Below, in pieces: positions 1 through 10,409 of a DNA stretch of 64,000 nt. The first letter of the stretch is position 1, and each line of letters begins with the position of its first letter. The position numbers were made by a program, and so were the translations under genes. The notes under the pieces are model-generated. The model ran no database searches. It had not been told where the DNA came from and worked only from the letters and a program-made list of their open reading frames with translations. The stretch lies in contig NZ_CP109994.1 of NCBI RefSeq assembly GCF_025947065.1, forward strand, positions 3,658,001-3,722,000, in the 5' to 3' direction. This DNA comes from Flavobacterium sp. N1736 (lineage in GTDB: Bacteria; Bacteroidota; Bacteroidia; Flavobacteriales; Flavobacteriaceae).

Positions 1-1961
1 TAACCTATAAAACGACAGGAAGCAAAACAGTAACGATTAATTATAAAACTGTTCCAAACGGATGTACTGCAGTTTCTGCAACATCATCATCTGCCGTTAC
101 AGTAAATCCTTTACCAACCGCACCAACTGTAGGAACGCCAACTGATATTACATGTACAACATTAGGAAGTGTAACTTTAACGAACTTGCCTGCTGGCAGC
201 TGGACAATATATCAAACAGGATTCGCTTCAAATACAATATACAATTCAGGAACAAGCTATACCGTTACGGGTCTTGCGGCAGGAACTTATCAATTTACGG
301 TAAGTAATGGTACTTGTACCTCGATAGTTTCATCTGATGCTATCATCACCGACCAATCTTCAACAACCTGGAATGGTTCAGTTTGGTCAAATGGTATACC
401 TGATACCACAAAAGCTGCTATTATTGCGGGGGCTTTTACCGTATCGGCAGATTTAAATGCCTGTTCACTTACCATTAATCCGGGAATAGCCATAACAGTA
501 CCTTCAAACCGTACGCTGAATATCGTAAACGGACTTACCGTTACGCCAACAGCATCATTAACATTTGACAACCACTCAAGTCTGGTTCAGGTAAACAACA
601 ACGGTGTCAATTCAGGAAAGATAACCTATAACCGTATCACTGCGCAGATACGCCGCGCCGATTTCACCTACTGGTCAACACCGGTAAGCCCACAAAAACT
701 TATTGATGTTTCACCATTAACCCTGTCAGATAAATATTTTGGCTTTAATGGCGACAACTGGGTATCAACCAACAGAAACAACAATATGGTAGTCGGAAAA
801 GGATATATCATTCGTGGTCCGCAAACCTATTCAACAACAGCAAAAGCAGATTATACGGCTCCCTTTATTGGCGTGCCAAACAACGGTATCATAGCAGGAG
901 AGACCATGACGGCAGGCAAATACTATTTGGTAGGAAATCCATATCCGTCAGCTTTGAATGCCAAGAAATTTTTAGACGACAACCTGTTTTTAGACGGAAC
1001 GCTTTATTTCTGGACCCATAATACCCCTGTGGTTTTATCGGGAGCCTACCAATACAGCTCAACCGATTATGCGAGTTATAATTTAACCGGAGGTGTGGCT
1101 ACAAGTGAATCTGCCCTAAGCGGAAGCATTCCGGGAAACAACAACGCCAAACCATCAGGAAACGTAGGTGCGGGACAATCCTTTTTTATAAGCGCCACAA
1201 CTGCCGGAACCGTTACCTTTAACAACGGTATGAGACTTGGGGCAGCCAATAACAGCCAGTTTTTTAAATCAGCACAAAGCGATGAAAAACACCGCGTGTG
1301 GTTAAACATGACCAATGCAGGAGGTGCTTTCAAACAAATGCTTGTAGGGTATGTGGCAGGCGCAACTAACGAATACGAAAAAAGATACGACGGGGTAAGT
1401 TTTGATGCCAATCCGTACCTTGATTTCTATAGCGTTGCCAATGGCAATAACTACGTAATTCAGGCGCGTGCATTGCCTTTTGAAGATACTGATTTGGTTC
1501 CCCTTGGATACCGCACTACCATTGCTGGAGATTTCACCATTTCGATCGATGAAGCAGACGGTGATTTAACGAGTCAAAATATTTATATAGAAGACAAAAA
1601 AACCAACACCATTTATAATTTAAAAACAGGTAAATACACCTTTACAACCGAAGCGGGAACTTTTGCCGATCGTCTTGTATTGCGTTATACCAACAAAACA
1701 CTTGGAACGGGAGATTTTGAAAATGTAGAAAATGGTCTTCTGGTTTCGGTAAAAGACAAAACAGTCAAAGTAACTTCTTCAAAAGAAAACATTAAGGAAG
1801 TAACGATTTTTGATGTAACAGGAAAACTGCTTTACAATAAAAAGAAAGTGGGAACAAGCGAACTTCAAATCCAAAACCTGCAGTCATCAAATCAGGTACT
1901 CTTGGTAAAAGTGACTCTTGATAATGACTTTACAACTACTAAAAAGATTATTTTTAATTAG
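1..1961 (+). CDS. T9SS-secreted surface protein, C-terminal part (5' end outside window)
   Basis: The frame is open from base 3, so this is the 3' part of a larger gene whose start lies left of the window; the first internal start-like codon (TTG at 186) is not a real start. About 650 residues are visible. First come Ser/Thr-rich Ig-like repeats (a unit ending LAAGTYQFTVSNGTC), then a region typical of long flavobacterial adhesin-like proteins, with YWSTPVSPQ and GKYYLVGNPYPSALN. The last ~85 residues, with IFDVTGKLLYNKK and the ending TTTKKIIFN, are a T9SS sorting domain that looks like the type C variant. Such proteins cross the outer membrane through T9SS and are anchored or released. The substrate is unknown. 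A strong terminator follows. Confidence 0.85.
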   Translation, partial: TYKTTGSKTVTINYKTVPNGCTAVSATSSSAVTVNPLPTAPTVGTPTDITCTTLGSVTLTNLPAGSWTIYQTGFASNTIYNSGTSYTVTGLAAGTYQFTVSNGTCTSIVSSDAIITDQSSTTWNGSVWSNGIPDTTKAAIIAGAFTVSADLNACSLTINPGIAITVPSNRTLNIVNGLTVTPTASLTFDNHSSLVQVNNNGVNSGKITYNRITAQIRRADFTYWSTPVSPQKLIDVSPLTLSDKYFGFNGDNWVSTNRNNNMVVGKGYIIRGPQTYSTTAKADYTAPFIGVPNNGIIAGETMTAGKYYLVGNPYPSALNAKKFLDDNLFLDGTLYFWTHNTPVVLSGAYQYSSTDYASYNLTGGVATSESALSGSIPGNNNAKPSGNVGAGQSFFISATTAGTVTFNNGMRLGAANNSQFFKSAQSDEKHRVWLNMTNAGGAFKQMLVGYVAGATNEYEKRYDGVSFDANPYLDFYSVANGNNYVIQARALPFEDTDLVPLGYRTTIAGDFTISIDEADGDLTSQNIYIEDKKTNTIYNLKTGKYTFTTEAGTFADRLVLRYTNKTLGTGDFENVENGLLVSVKDKTVKVTSSKENIKEVTIFDVTGKLLYNKKKVGTSELQIQNLQSSNQVLLVKVTLDNDFTTTKKIIFN

Positions 1962-1980
1962 AAAATCATAATCCGCAAAT

Positions 1981-2020
1981 AAAAAATCCCAAGCTCCTAT
2001 ATGGAATTTGGGATTTTTTT
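1981..2020. terminator. Bidirectional terminator between T9SS protein and biotin operon
   Basis: An inverted repeat, AAAAAATCCCAA with TTGGGATTTTTTT, is separated by about 14 nt and flanked by A and T runs on both sides. It lies between the convergent surface-protein gene (+) and the last biotin-operon gene (-), so it can end transcription from both. Confidence 0.8.
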
Positions 2021-2041
2021 TATTGTTATTTTATTAAGTTA

Positions 2042-3211
2042 TTATGCTTTTTCAATTAAAATACTAACAGCATTTCCTCCAAAACCAACAGCATTAATTA
2101 AAACCTTTTTTATTACTTTCTTCTGATTTTGCTTTTCTGAAAAAGGAACATCAATAAAAGTATTATTCTCTATCATTAAAAGCGCCAGTTCTAAACTTAG
2201 TATTCCTGAAGCTCCAAAAGTGTGTCCTATTTTCCATTTATTGGTCGTTAATAAAGGTAATTTCTCTCCGAATACTTTTTCAATGGCACGCAATTCTGTT
2301 ATATCTCCTTTTATGGTTCCGGGCGCATGCATTACGATTATATCAACTTCATCCAAATTATGATCTTTTAATGCCATTTTCATAGACTTTTGAAAACAAT
2401 CTGCTTCGGCTGAAATCGAAATATTATGTTCTAAAATTTCGGTTGCATACCCTACTCCGGTTACATAAGCAATTGCATTTTCTTTCTCTCCGGCTTCTAA
2501 ACAACAAACTGCGGCACCTTCGCCCAAAATCATGGTGTTTTGTGTTTTCTCAAAATCAAAAGCAAGATTTGGCCACGATTCGTTTTCCTGATCAATACGC
2601 GAATAAATCTTTAAAGCTCGCATTTGGGCAATTGTAAAATCGGTCAACGGAGCTTCACTTCCACCGACCAAAAACTTATCGGCCATTCCGGATTTTAACC
2701 ATGCCACTCCGTTTAATAATGCATGAAGTGCTGTAGAACATGTAATAGAATGTGAAATTTCCGGACCTGTACTTTGCAAATCGTGTGCAATCCACGACGA
2801 AATATTTCCTAACGTAGTTGTTGGCGAAGCTAAGGTTTGTGCTTTTCCGGTATCGATATATTCTTTATAATGTTTTTCGAATAAATCTGTTGCTCCACGC
2901 GAAGAACCAATATTGATTCCGAAAACATCATCTTCTTTCCAGCCTGCTTTTTGCACCGCTTTTCGCGAAGCCGCCAAAGCAAATAAAACTGAATCGTCTA
3001 AGAATTTATATTTTATGTCAGATTCCCGAACTTCTGCAATAATTTGCTTCGATTCTTCTTCAAGAGCAGCTACAGAAGTTTCTTGTTGGTCTAAAAACTG
3101 TTTCGAAAAACAATGTTGATTATCAAGATATTTTTTCCAAACAGCATCAGCATTATTCCCTAAAGGAGAAATCGAAGAAAAGGCTGTTATGGAGATTTTT
3201 TGTGTATTCAA
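2042..3211 (-). CDS. Beta-ketoacyl-ACP synthase-like protein of the biotin operon
   Basis: A 389-residue thiolase-fold condensing enzyme related to FabF/FabB. The catalytic triad is visible: Cys158 in TCSTALHAL, His295 in MHAPGTIKGD (the FabF HGTGT motif is altered to HAPGT) and His330 in GHTFGASG. It is the last gene of bioF-bioD-bioA-KAS, with 29 bp between it and bioA. The family condenses malonyl-ACP with acyl-ACP. The position suggests a part in making the pimeloyl precursor of biotin, but that is inference; general fatty-acid synthesis cannot be excluded. No bioC, bioH or bioB is in this window. Confidence 0.8.
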   Translation of the reverse strand: MNTQKISITAFSSISPLGNNADAVWKKYLDNQHCFSKQFLDQQETSVAALEEESKQIIAEVRESDIKYKFLDDSVLFALAASRKAVQKAGWKEDDVFGINIGSSRGATDLFEKHYKEYIDTGKAQTLASPTTTLGNISSWIAHDLQSTGPEISHSITCSTALHALLNGVAWLKSGMADKFLVGGSEAPLTDFTIAQMRALKIYSRIDQENESWPNLAFDFEKTQNTMILGEGAAVCCLEAGEKENAIAYVTGVGYATEILEHNISISAEADCFQKSMKMALKDHNLDEVDIIVMHAPGTIKGDITELRAIEKVFGEKLPLLTTNKWKIGHTFGASGILSLELALLMIENNTFIDVPFSEKQNQKKVIKKVLINAVGFGGNAVSILIEKA

Positions 3212-3240
3212 AATATTTTATTTAATTGCAAAATGCAAAA

Positions 3241-4512
3241 TTAGACCATTTCAATGGCTTCTTCAATAATAGCATATACTTTTTGAAGCTGCTCATCAGT
3301 CATTATGTACGGTGGTAAAACATAAACAATATTACCAACCGGACGTAAAATAACGCCTTTATCAATAAAGAAATTGTACAGTTTTGTACGCATAGATCCG
3401 TAATAACTTTCTTCGGAATCTGATTTGATTTCAACTGCAAAAATAACACCCAAAGTTCTGGCTGTGATCACTTTTGTATGCTTTTCGATTTTCTGTTCAA
3501 AATTTAAATGGCTTTTATTTATTCTTTCAATATTAGCCTGCATTTCGGGAGTCTGCAACAAATCGATACTTGCCAAAGCTGCCGCACAACCCGTTGGATT
3601 TGCTGTAAAAGTGTGTCCGTGAAATAAGGCTTTATTAATATCATCATCATAAAAAGCATCAAAAACTTCCTGCGTAAAAGTGGTAATTGCCATCGGAATT
3701 GTTCCGCCCGTTAATGCTTTCGACAAACAAATCATATCGGGCTGTTCAGCAACATAATCCATTGCAAAAGTTTTGCCTGTTTTACCAAAGCCCGTCATTA
3801 CTTCATCGGCAATCGTCAGGACTTTATTTGCTGCACAAATCTGGATCAGTTTTGCTAATGCTTCCGGCTCATACATCACCATTCCGGCAGCGCCTTGTAC
3901 CAAAGGTTCAAAAATAAATCCGGCACAATTATGACTTTTAATTACTGCTTTCAAAGCATCAAAACTTGCCTGTTCCTGCCCTTTTACCGGAACCGGAATT
4001 CGAACGACATCAATAAACATTCCCTGAAATGCCTGCGTATAAAAGGAGATTCCGCTTGCTGCCATTGCTGCAAAAGTATCGCCGTGAAAAGCATTTTCGA
4101 AAGCAATAATTGTCGTTCGCTTTTCATTTTTGTTGAAAAAATACTGAAGCGCTACTTTTATCGCTACTTCAACGGCCGTAGAACCATTATCTGAAAAGAA
4201 AACTTTCTGCTGATTTTCAGGTAAAATCTCCATTAGTTTTTCGGCAACTTTTATCGCTGGTTCGTGTGTAAAACCACCAAACAAAACATGTTCTAAAGTC
4301 GTTAATTGTTTGTAAATCGCATCGGCAATAAATTTATTGCTGTGCCCAAAAGGGTTTACCCACCACGAAGCAATCGCATCAATATATTCTTTATTATTTT
4401 CGTCCCAAAGCAAAGCGCCTTCACCCCTTGAAATTGCAATTGGCGTTTGTGCTGTTTTATGTTGTGTATAAGGATGCCAAAGATATTGGCTGTCTTTTTC
4501 TGTTAAAGTCAT
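3241..4512 (-). CDS. bioA: Adenosylmethionine-8-amino-7-oxononanoate aminotransferase
   Basis: A class III PLP aminotransferase of 423 residues, normal for BioA. It makes 7,8-diaminopelargonate from KAPA using S-adenosylmethionine as amino donor. The N-terminal LWHPYTQ motif is the BioA substrate signature. The PLP-binding Asp236 lies in TIADEVMTGFG and the Schiff-base Lys265 in CLSKALTGG. It lies third in the operon, between bioD and the ketosynthase. A 140-bp gap separates it from bioD and holds AT-rich repeats with hairpin potential, so a partial transcription stop there is possible. Confidence 0.95.
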   Translation of the reverse strand: MTLTEKDSQYLWHPYTQHKTAQTPIAISRGEGALLWDENNKEYIDAIASWWVNPFGHSNKFIADAIYKQLTTLEHVLFGGFTHEPAIKVAEKLMEILPENQQKVFFSDNGSTAVEVAIKVALQYFFNKNEKRTTIIAFENAFHGDTFAAMAASGISFYTQAFQGMFIDVVRIPVPVKGQEQASFDALKAVIKSHNCAGFIFEPLVQGAAGMVMYEPEALAKLIQICAANKVLTIADEVMTGFGKTGKTFAMDYVAEQPDMICLSKALTGGTIPMAITTFTQEVFDAFYDDDINKALFHGHTFTANPTGCAAALASIDLLQTPEMQANIERINKSHLNFEQKIEKHTKVITARTLGVIFAVEIKSDSEESYYGSMRTKLYNFFIDKGVILRPVGNIVYVLPPYIMTDEQLQKVYAIIEEAIEMV

Positions 4513-4529
4513 GGTAGTGAGATGTTTTT

Positions 4530-4650
4530 TTTGTGAGATGTAAGATGTAAAATGCTGTCATTTTACATTTCACAAATTACTTTTTACATTTTTAGCTTGG
4601 GATATATCTTGTGAAATGTAAGACACTAACATTTTACTTTTCACAAATCC
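4530..4650. repeat. AT-rich heptamer-type repeats with inverted partners, bioD-bioA gap
   Basis: GAGATGT, AAGATGT and AAAATGC follow one another with a period of about 7 nt. An inverted partner follows at once (ATGTAAAATG with CATTTTACAT, 10 bp), and a second GTGAAATGTAAGA / TTTTACTTTTCAC pair lies downstream. No coding potential is seen. The design recurs, with different sequence, in other gaps of this window. Confidence 0.55.
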
Positions 4651-4654
4651 CATT

Positions 4655-5293
4655 TTACAATTCTAATAAGTTGTCTCTGAATAAATCGGCGTATTCTTTA
4701 ATTACATTTTGATCGAAATACGGTTCTTCATCAATTCTTCCGATGCATTTTATGCCGGTTTTATTGAGAATTAAACTTTCTGTTGATTTGTTTTCGCTTC
4801 CGCTAAAGATAATTCCGGCAACCTCTAAACCTCGATTTCGAATGGCTTCAATCGTCAGTAAAGTATGATTGATGCTTCCCAGATAATGTCTTGAAACTAC
4901 AATCACTTTATAATCGGGCTGAATTAAATCTATGATCGAATCTTTTTCGTTTAACGGAACAAAAATTCCGCCGGCGCCTTCAATAACCAAATGATTATCT
5001 GTTTTTGGTTCCTTAATTTGTTTCAAATCAATTGTAATTCCGTCAATTTCTGCTGCCAAATGCGGACTTGCCGGTGTGTTTAATTTGTAAGCATTTGGGT
5101 AGAATTGCGATTTGGCACTTCGACTCCCCTCAGTATGACAACTTAATAGATTTTTAACTTTGTGACTGTCAGAATTATCCAAATCTCCTGCCTGCACAGG
5201 TTTCCAATAATCTGCTTCTAAAGCTTCAACTACAATTGCCGAAGTTATTGTTTTTCCAACATCGGTAGAAATACCGGTTATAAATAGTTTCAT
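4655..5293 (-). CDS. bioD: Dethiobiotin synthetase
   Basis: ATP-dependent ureido-ring closure of diaminopelargonate to dethiobiotin. The start is taken at 5293, giving 212 residues beginning MKLFITGISTDVGKT. The longer frame from 5338 adds 15 residues that run through repeat DNA and would displace the N-terminal P-loop. The P-loop GISTDVGKT differs slightly from the usual GTDTDVGKT. VIEGAGGIFVPL is the conserved second motif, and VVSRHYLGSINH is the usual segment near the base-binding site. It lies between bioF and bioA in the biotin operon. Confidence 0.93.
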   Translation of the reverse strand: MKLFITGISTDVGKTITSAIVVEALEADYWKPVQAGDLDNSDSHKVKNLLSCHTEGSRSAKSQFYPNAYKLNTPASPHLAAEIDGITIDLKQIKEPKTDNHLVIEGAGGIFVPLNEKDSIIDLIQPDYKVIVVSRHYLGSINHTLLTIEAIRNRGLEVAGIIFSGSENKSTESLILNKTGIKCIGRIDEEPYFDQNVIKEYADLFRDNLLEL

Positions 5294-5386
5294 AAACTTT
5301 GGTTTCGCAGAGATTCGCAAAGCAAAAAAGATCCACAAAGTCTGTGTCGCTTTGTGTTTTCTTTGTGTATCTCTGTGTAATAATAA
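5294..5386. repeat. Degenerate 'cgcagagattcgcaaag' intergenic repeat, copy 1
   Basis: The bioF-bioD gap holds TTCGCAGAGATTCGCAAAG followed by CACAAAG, CTTTGTG and TCTCTGTG words that can pair with each other. Related sequence, including the exact word AGATTCGCAAAG, lies near 52018, and a looser relative lies near 60640. It looks like a dispersed non-coding repeat. Confidence 0.5.
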
Positions 5387-6523
5387 TTAAAATACAAAGT
5401 TAGCCAATAAGGCTAAAACAGCGCTGATTTCTTCTTCTGAATTATAACTGTGAATGCAAAAACGTAAACGTTCCTGACCTTCGGGAACGGTTGGCGACAA
5501 TATTGGCTTTACATCAAAACCCTTATCCTGTAGCTGTTGAGCCAATTGTTTAACATTTTGATTGCCTGGAATTATTGCCGATTGAATGGCTGATTTACTT
5601 CGCACAAACATTGGCTTTAATCCTAATAAATTCTTTTGCTGATTAAAAAACACAATATTCTGACGCAACTTTTCGATTGTTTCTTTTTCGATTTCTAAAT
5701 GTTGGTAAGCGGTGAGAATTGTAATTACAGAATGCGGTGATAATCCTGTGGTGTAAATAAAGCTTCTGGCAAAATTGACCAGATATTCTTTAAGATCCAA
5801 ACTGCCTAAAACTGCTGCTCCGTGACAGCCTAATCCTTTTCCAAAAGTCATTATTCTGGCGAAAATTCGATCGTGAAGTTTTAAATATTGCGTTAAACCT
5901 TCCCCTTTTTCTCCAAAAACACCCAAAGTATGCGCTTCATCAACAATTAAATAACAATTGTATTTTTCAGAAAGTAAAACTAATTCTTCGAGGTTTGGAC
6001 TATCACCATCCATAGAAAAGACGGTTTCTGTTACAATGTAAATATTTGTTTCAGGAAACTTTTGAATCAATCGTTCTAAATCTTCAAAATCATTGTGATT
6101 GAATTTATACGATTTTGCATTCGACATTATGATTCCGTCCCTAATTGAAGCGTGACTTAATTCATCATACAATATAACATCATTTCTTTGCGGTACAGCG
6201 CTAAAAAAACCAACATTGGCATCGTAACCCGAATTAAAAATTAAAGCCGATTCTGCCTCATGAAATTGCGCAATAAAAGTTTCTGCATTTTGGTATGCAT
6301 CATGATTTCCAGAAATCAATCGGGAACCTGTTGCTCCGTTTTGTATAATTTCGTTTTCTACTAAATAATGGTGTGTCTGCCTGAAAATAGTTTCTGACTT
6401 AGAAAAACCAATATAATCATTAGAAGAAAAATCGACAAGATTATTAAAACTTGGCAATTTTCTAAGCGAATTATTTTCCTTTCGATTTTCTAATTTCTGT
6501 ATAAGATTTTCTGGTAATTTCAT
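5387..6523 (-). CDS. bioF: 8-amino-7-oxononanoate synthase
   Basis: A 378-residue alpha-oxoamine synthase that joins pimeloyl thioester and L-alanine to form KAPA. PLP residues are visible: Asp195 and His198 in IVDEAHTLGVFG, and Lys229 in MTFGKGLGCHG. N-terminal SSNDYIGF and GATGSRLISGNHDAY are family signatures. It is the first gene of bioF-bioD-bioA-KAS. A TAACTTTG -7-like element lies only 6 bp upstream of the ATG, so a very short or leaderless transcript is possible. Confidence 0.95.
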   Translation of the reverse strand: MKLPENLIQKLENRKENNSLRKLPSFNNLVDFSSNDYIGFSKSETIFRQTHHYLVENEIIQNGATGSRLISGNHDAYQNAETFIAQFHEAESALIFNSGYDANVGFFSAVPQRNDVILYDELSHASIRDGIIMSNAKSYKFNHNDFEDLERLIQKFPETNIYIVTETVFSMDGDSPNLEELVLLSEKYNCYLIVDEAHTLGVFGEKGEGLTQYLKLHDRIFARIMTFGKGLGCHGAAVLGSLDLKEYLVNFARSFIYTTGLSPHSVITILTAYQHLEIEKETIEKLRQNIVFFNQQKNLLGLKPMFVRSKSAIQSAIIPGNQNVKQLAQQLQDKGFDVKPILSPTVPEGQERLRFCIHSYNSEEEISAVLALLANFVF

Positions 6524-6528
6524 AAAAG

Positions 6529-6536
6529 CAAAGTTA
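6529..6536 (-). promoter_or_regulatory. Putative -7 element of the biotin operon
   Basis: Read on the minus strand this is TAACTTTG, matching the Bacteroidota TAnnTTTG -7 consensus, directly before bioF. No TTG at the expected -33 spacing is visible, so support is limited. Confidence 0.35.
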
Positions 6537-6590
6537 TGAAATTGATGTCAATATAAAATTCTTTATGAAATTTGACATAGATAAAGCAAT

Positions 6591-6625
6591 AAAAAAAGCC
6601 ATTCACAATAGCGAATGGCTTTTAA
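6591..6625 (-). terminator. Terminator of atpD-atpC
   Basis: AAAAAGCCATTC and GAATGGCTTTT form a hairpin with an 8-nt loop. Read on the minus strand it ends in a T run, about 20 bp after the atpC stop. Confidence 0.85.
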
Positions 6626-6643
6626 ATTTATTTTGAAATTGTC

Positions 6644-6925
6644 TTAGTCAACTAAAACAATTACTTTATTGTCTTTCATCTCGATTGTACCTGAATTGAT
6701 CTCTAATGTATAGGTCTGTTCATTTACTTTCGTGAATTTGCCCGCTACCTCTTTAGAAAAATTAAATTTTGGAGCTGCAATTTTTACAGTTCCTTTTTCC
6801 AGAATAGAAACAATAGGAGCGTGATTATTCAATATTTGAAAGCTTCCATCAACTCCGGGTAATGTAACAGATGTTACTTCTCCTGAAAATAATTTTGCTT
6901 CTGGTGATACTATTTCTAAAATCAT
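6644..6925 (-). CDS. atpC: F1Fo ATP synthase subunit epsilon (short form)
   Basis: A 93-residue epsilon subunit that begins MILEIVSPEAKLFSGEV, keeps GSFQILNNHAPIVSIL and ends at the last strand of the beta-sandwich. Proteobacterial epsilon is about 135-140 residues. The C-terminal two-helix inhibitory hairpin is absent, as is usual in this phylum, so epsilon-type ATPase inhibition by the extended helix is unlikely here. It follows atpD after an 88-bp repeat-rich gap, and the pair is separate from the other ATP synthase genes. Confidence 0.93.
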   Translation of the reverse strand: MILEIVSPEAKLFSGEVTSVTLPGVDGSFQILNNHAPIVSILEKGTVKIAAPKFNFSKEVAGKFTKVNEQTYTLEINSGTIEMKDNKVIVLVD

Positions 6926-6932
6926 CTTTTTT

Positions 6933-7010
6933 TAGTTATGAGTTATAAGTTATGAGTTATAAGTTATAAGTGAGTTGAAACTCATAATTTATAACTCATA
7001 ATTCATAATT
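6933..7010. repeat. 7-nt tandem repeat with inverted partner, atpD-atpC gap
   Basis: AGTTATG and AGTTATA alternate about five times with an exact 7-nt period. After GTGAGTTGAAA comes the inverted set CTCATAATTTATAACTCATAATTC. The whole can fold into one long AT hairpin inside the atpDC transcript. Confidence 0.7.
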
Positions 7011-7013
7011 ATA

Positions 7014-8528
<1,515 letters not shown>

Positions 8529-8586
8529 TTATGTATTTATTAAATAGCTATTTAGGTTTATCGAAAATACCTCTTTTTTCAGAGCG

Positions 8587-8616
8587 CAAAGATAATTTTT
8601 TAAAATATAAAATCAA
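8587..8616 (-). promoter_or_regulatory. Promoter of atpD-atpC (-33 TTG, -7 TATCTTTG)
   Basis: On the minus strand TTG (8616-8614), then 19 nt, then TATCTTTG (8594-8587) match the Bacteroidota primary sigma consensus TTG/TAnnTTTG with the preferred spacing. The 5' leader would be about 55 nt. It is the best promoter match I found in the window. Confidence 0.7.
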
Positions 8617-8702
8617 TATTTTTTTTATAAAAAATACTGCCTTTTTGTTTGATTCCTAAAAGTCAGGCTTCAAATATCTAAAATGGCAATTTTTTTGACA
8701 AA

Positions 8703-8745
8703 TGAAAAAAGCCACTACATTTTAGAAACGAGTGGCTTTCTTACT
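8703..8745 (-). terminator. Terminator of the TonB receptor / SGNH lipoprotein unit
   Basis: AAAAAAGCCACT and AGTGGCTTTCTT pair across a 14-nt loop. Read on the minus strand the hairpin ends in TTTTTTCATTTG, 13-50 bp past the SGNH gene stop. Confidence 0.8.
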
Positions 8746-8758
8746 AAAAAAATGGGCT

Positions 8759-10327
8759 TTACGGCAATACCGCAGGATATAAGATAGGATAATTACCTAC
8801 GTTTACTCCTTTCAGGTTTGATCCGTATTTCGTATTAATTGCTTCAATAAATTTATTGGCAATAAAAGCGTAACCTCTTGGCGATGGATGAATCCCATCC
8901 AGAGAGAAAGTTCCCCCTGTTACAAAAGTAGAAGCCATTGTAAAGTTATTGGCCACTATTCCGCCTTCATCAATTTGTTTCATAATTGTGTTTGCATCTA
9001 CAAAAGCCAGGCCTTTAGAATCTGCAAGTGATTTTATAATTCCGTTAAATGCATCGGTTGCTGCTTTTAATTCTGCAATTTCTGTTGGAATCAATACATA
9101 CTTATCCTGTAGCGGATATGTAATTCCAAATTTATCCAAAGGTGCCGGCGGAGCCATTCCTAATCCTGAATTTGCAGCTGTTGGAGCCGCCCCAATAGCA
9201 GTTTGTGTTGTTAACAACACTAAGTCTGTTGCAGTTGCCTGGCGTGCCTGTCCAAAAACAGCACCATAAAAAGCAGCTGTCTGAGCACCTAATGTAGGCG
9301 TAAAAGCAGCGGTTAACTGAACTGATAAATTTGTCAGTGATTCATCTTTTATCAATAATGGATTTGAAGCCGTTGTTGATAATAAGTTAATTCTTGTTCC
9401 TGCTCCAAAAGCAGTTAATGCCTGTTTTAACGGACCGTATAATTGTGAATTCAATGCATTTATCGTAGCTGTACCAACTGCTACATTTCCACTTCCTAAT
9501 ACAGATGCGGTTAAAGGATTATAAGGAACTGTCTTAAAAAACGGAATTGATGTTACATAAGGAATATTTGCCACGACTCCTTTTGCTCCCGCAGAAGTTA
9601 AAGTAGTAACAAGTGCGCCATAAGTTCCGTCAAAGCCAACGCCTGCTGCACCAGAAACCGGTGTAATTGGGTTTGTTCCGTCTCCTCCTGAAGTTGCATA
9701 TCCAAGAACATCATTATTTCCAATCCATAAAGAAAAGAACGTTGGTGTCTGGCTCATGGCATACGCCAATACCGAAGTTGTTCCGTTTGGAGCAAAACGC
9801 ACATAATACGGATTTGCTGTTCCGCCTGCTAAACCGGCGGGATCTCCATAAGTTGGAGATAATAAATGAAAACTTTTTGCTCCCGGAACTCCTGTATTAT
9901 TGTAAGGTCCTGCGGCAGCAATTGCCGGATTCAACACTTCTGTTGTTGGTGTTCCGGTTACAGGAACCGGTGCTGTTCCGTTAAAATATAATCTTGGACC
10001 AAAAGCAGGATTAAATTGTCCTCCAAAAAGCAGTCCTCCAATATTATCATTTGTATATGGAATTTTAAATTCTCCACCACCAACAAGTTTAAATTGTTGT
10101 GCTAAGATGTTTGTATAAGCTCCTTCCTGTCCTTTTTTAAATAAGGCACCATCACTAAAACCTGAAGTCAGGGAATTCCCTAATGCAACATATTTTGAAA
10201 AATTAGCAGAACCTGAGGTCAAAGGCAGTCCATCAGCCGAATCGATTACCGTTACCGCATCATCATCACTATTACAGGCTACAAAGGTCAACGAAACCAA
10301 TAAAAGCCATTTGAAATTTTTTATCAT
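8759..10327 (-). CDS. SGNH/GDSL-family hydrolase lipoprotein paired with a TonB receptor
   Basis: A 522-residue lipoprotein. The signal peptide ends in LTFVAC with lipid-attachment Cys18, followed by NSDDD, the acidic type of surface-export signal of this phylum. Block I of the SGNH fold is YVALGNSLTSG with nucleophile Ser52 (GNSL rather than GDSL). LWIGNNDVLGYA supplies the block III Asn, and DGIHPSPRGYAFIANKF near the C-terminus supplies the Asp/His of block V. It is therefore an esterase or lipase fold, probably exposed at the cell surface. It lies 82 bp downstream of a TonB-dependent receptor on the same strand, so ester hydrolysis coupled to uptake is likely. The substrate is unknown. 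Confidence 0.85.
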   Translation of the reverse strand: MIKNFKWLLLVSLTFVACNSDDDAVTVIDSADGLPLTSGSANFSKYVALGNSLTSGFSDGALFKKGQEGAYTNILAQQFKLVGGGEFKIPYTNDNIGGLLFGGQFNPAFGPRLYFNGTAPVPVTGTPTTEVLNPAIAAAGPYNNTGVPGAKSFHLLSPTYGDPAGLAGGTANPYYVRFAPNGTTSVLAYAMSQTPTFFSLWIGNNDVLGYATSGGDGTNPITPVSGAAGVGFDGTYGALVTTLTSAGAKGVVANIPYVTSIPFFKTVPYNPLTASVLGSGNVAVGTATINALNSQLYGPLKQALTAFGAGTRINLLSTTASNPLLIKDESLTNLSVQLTAAFTPTLGAQTAAFYGAVFGQARQATATDLVLLTTQTAIGAAPTAANSGLGMAPPAPLDKFGITYPLQDKYVLIPTEIAELKAATDAFNGIIKSLADSKGLAFVDANTIMKQIDEGGIVANNFTMASTFVTGGTFSLDGIHPSPRGYAFIANKFIEAINTKYGSNLKGVNVGNYPILYPAVLP

Positions 10328-10409
10328 AATTTATATATTTTAAAATTATCACTTTCCGGATTATTCTAAGAGAAGCGAATAACATATTTGTTTTATCTGA
10401 AATACTTCA

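Noticed and set aside
5294..5338. Longer bioD start at 5338
   Set aside because: It would put 15 residues encoded by repeat DNA before the MKLFITGISTDVGKT start expected for the family.
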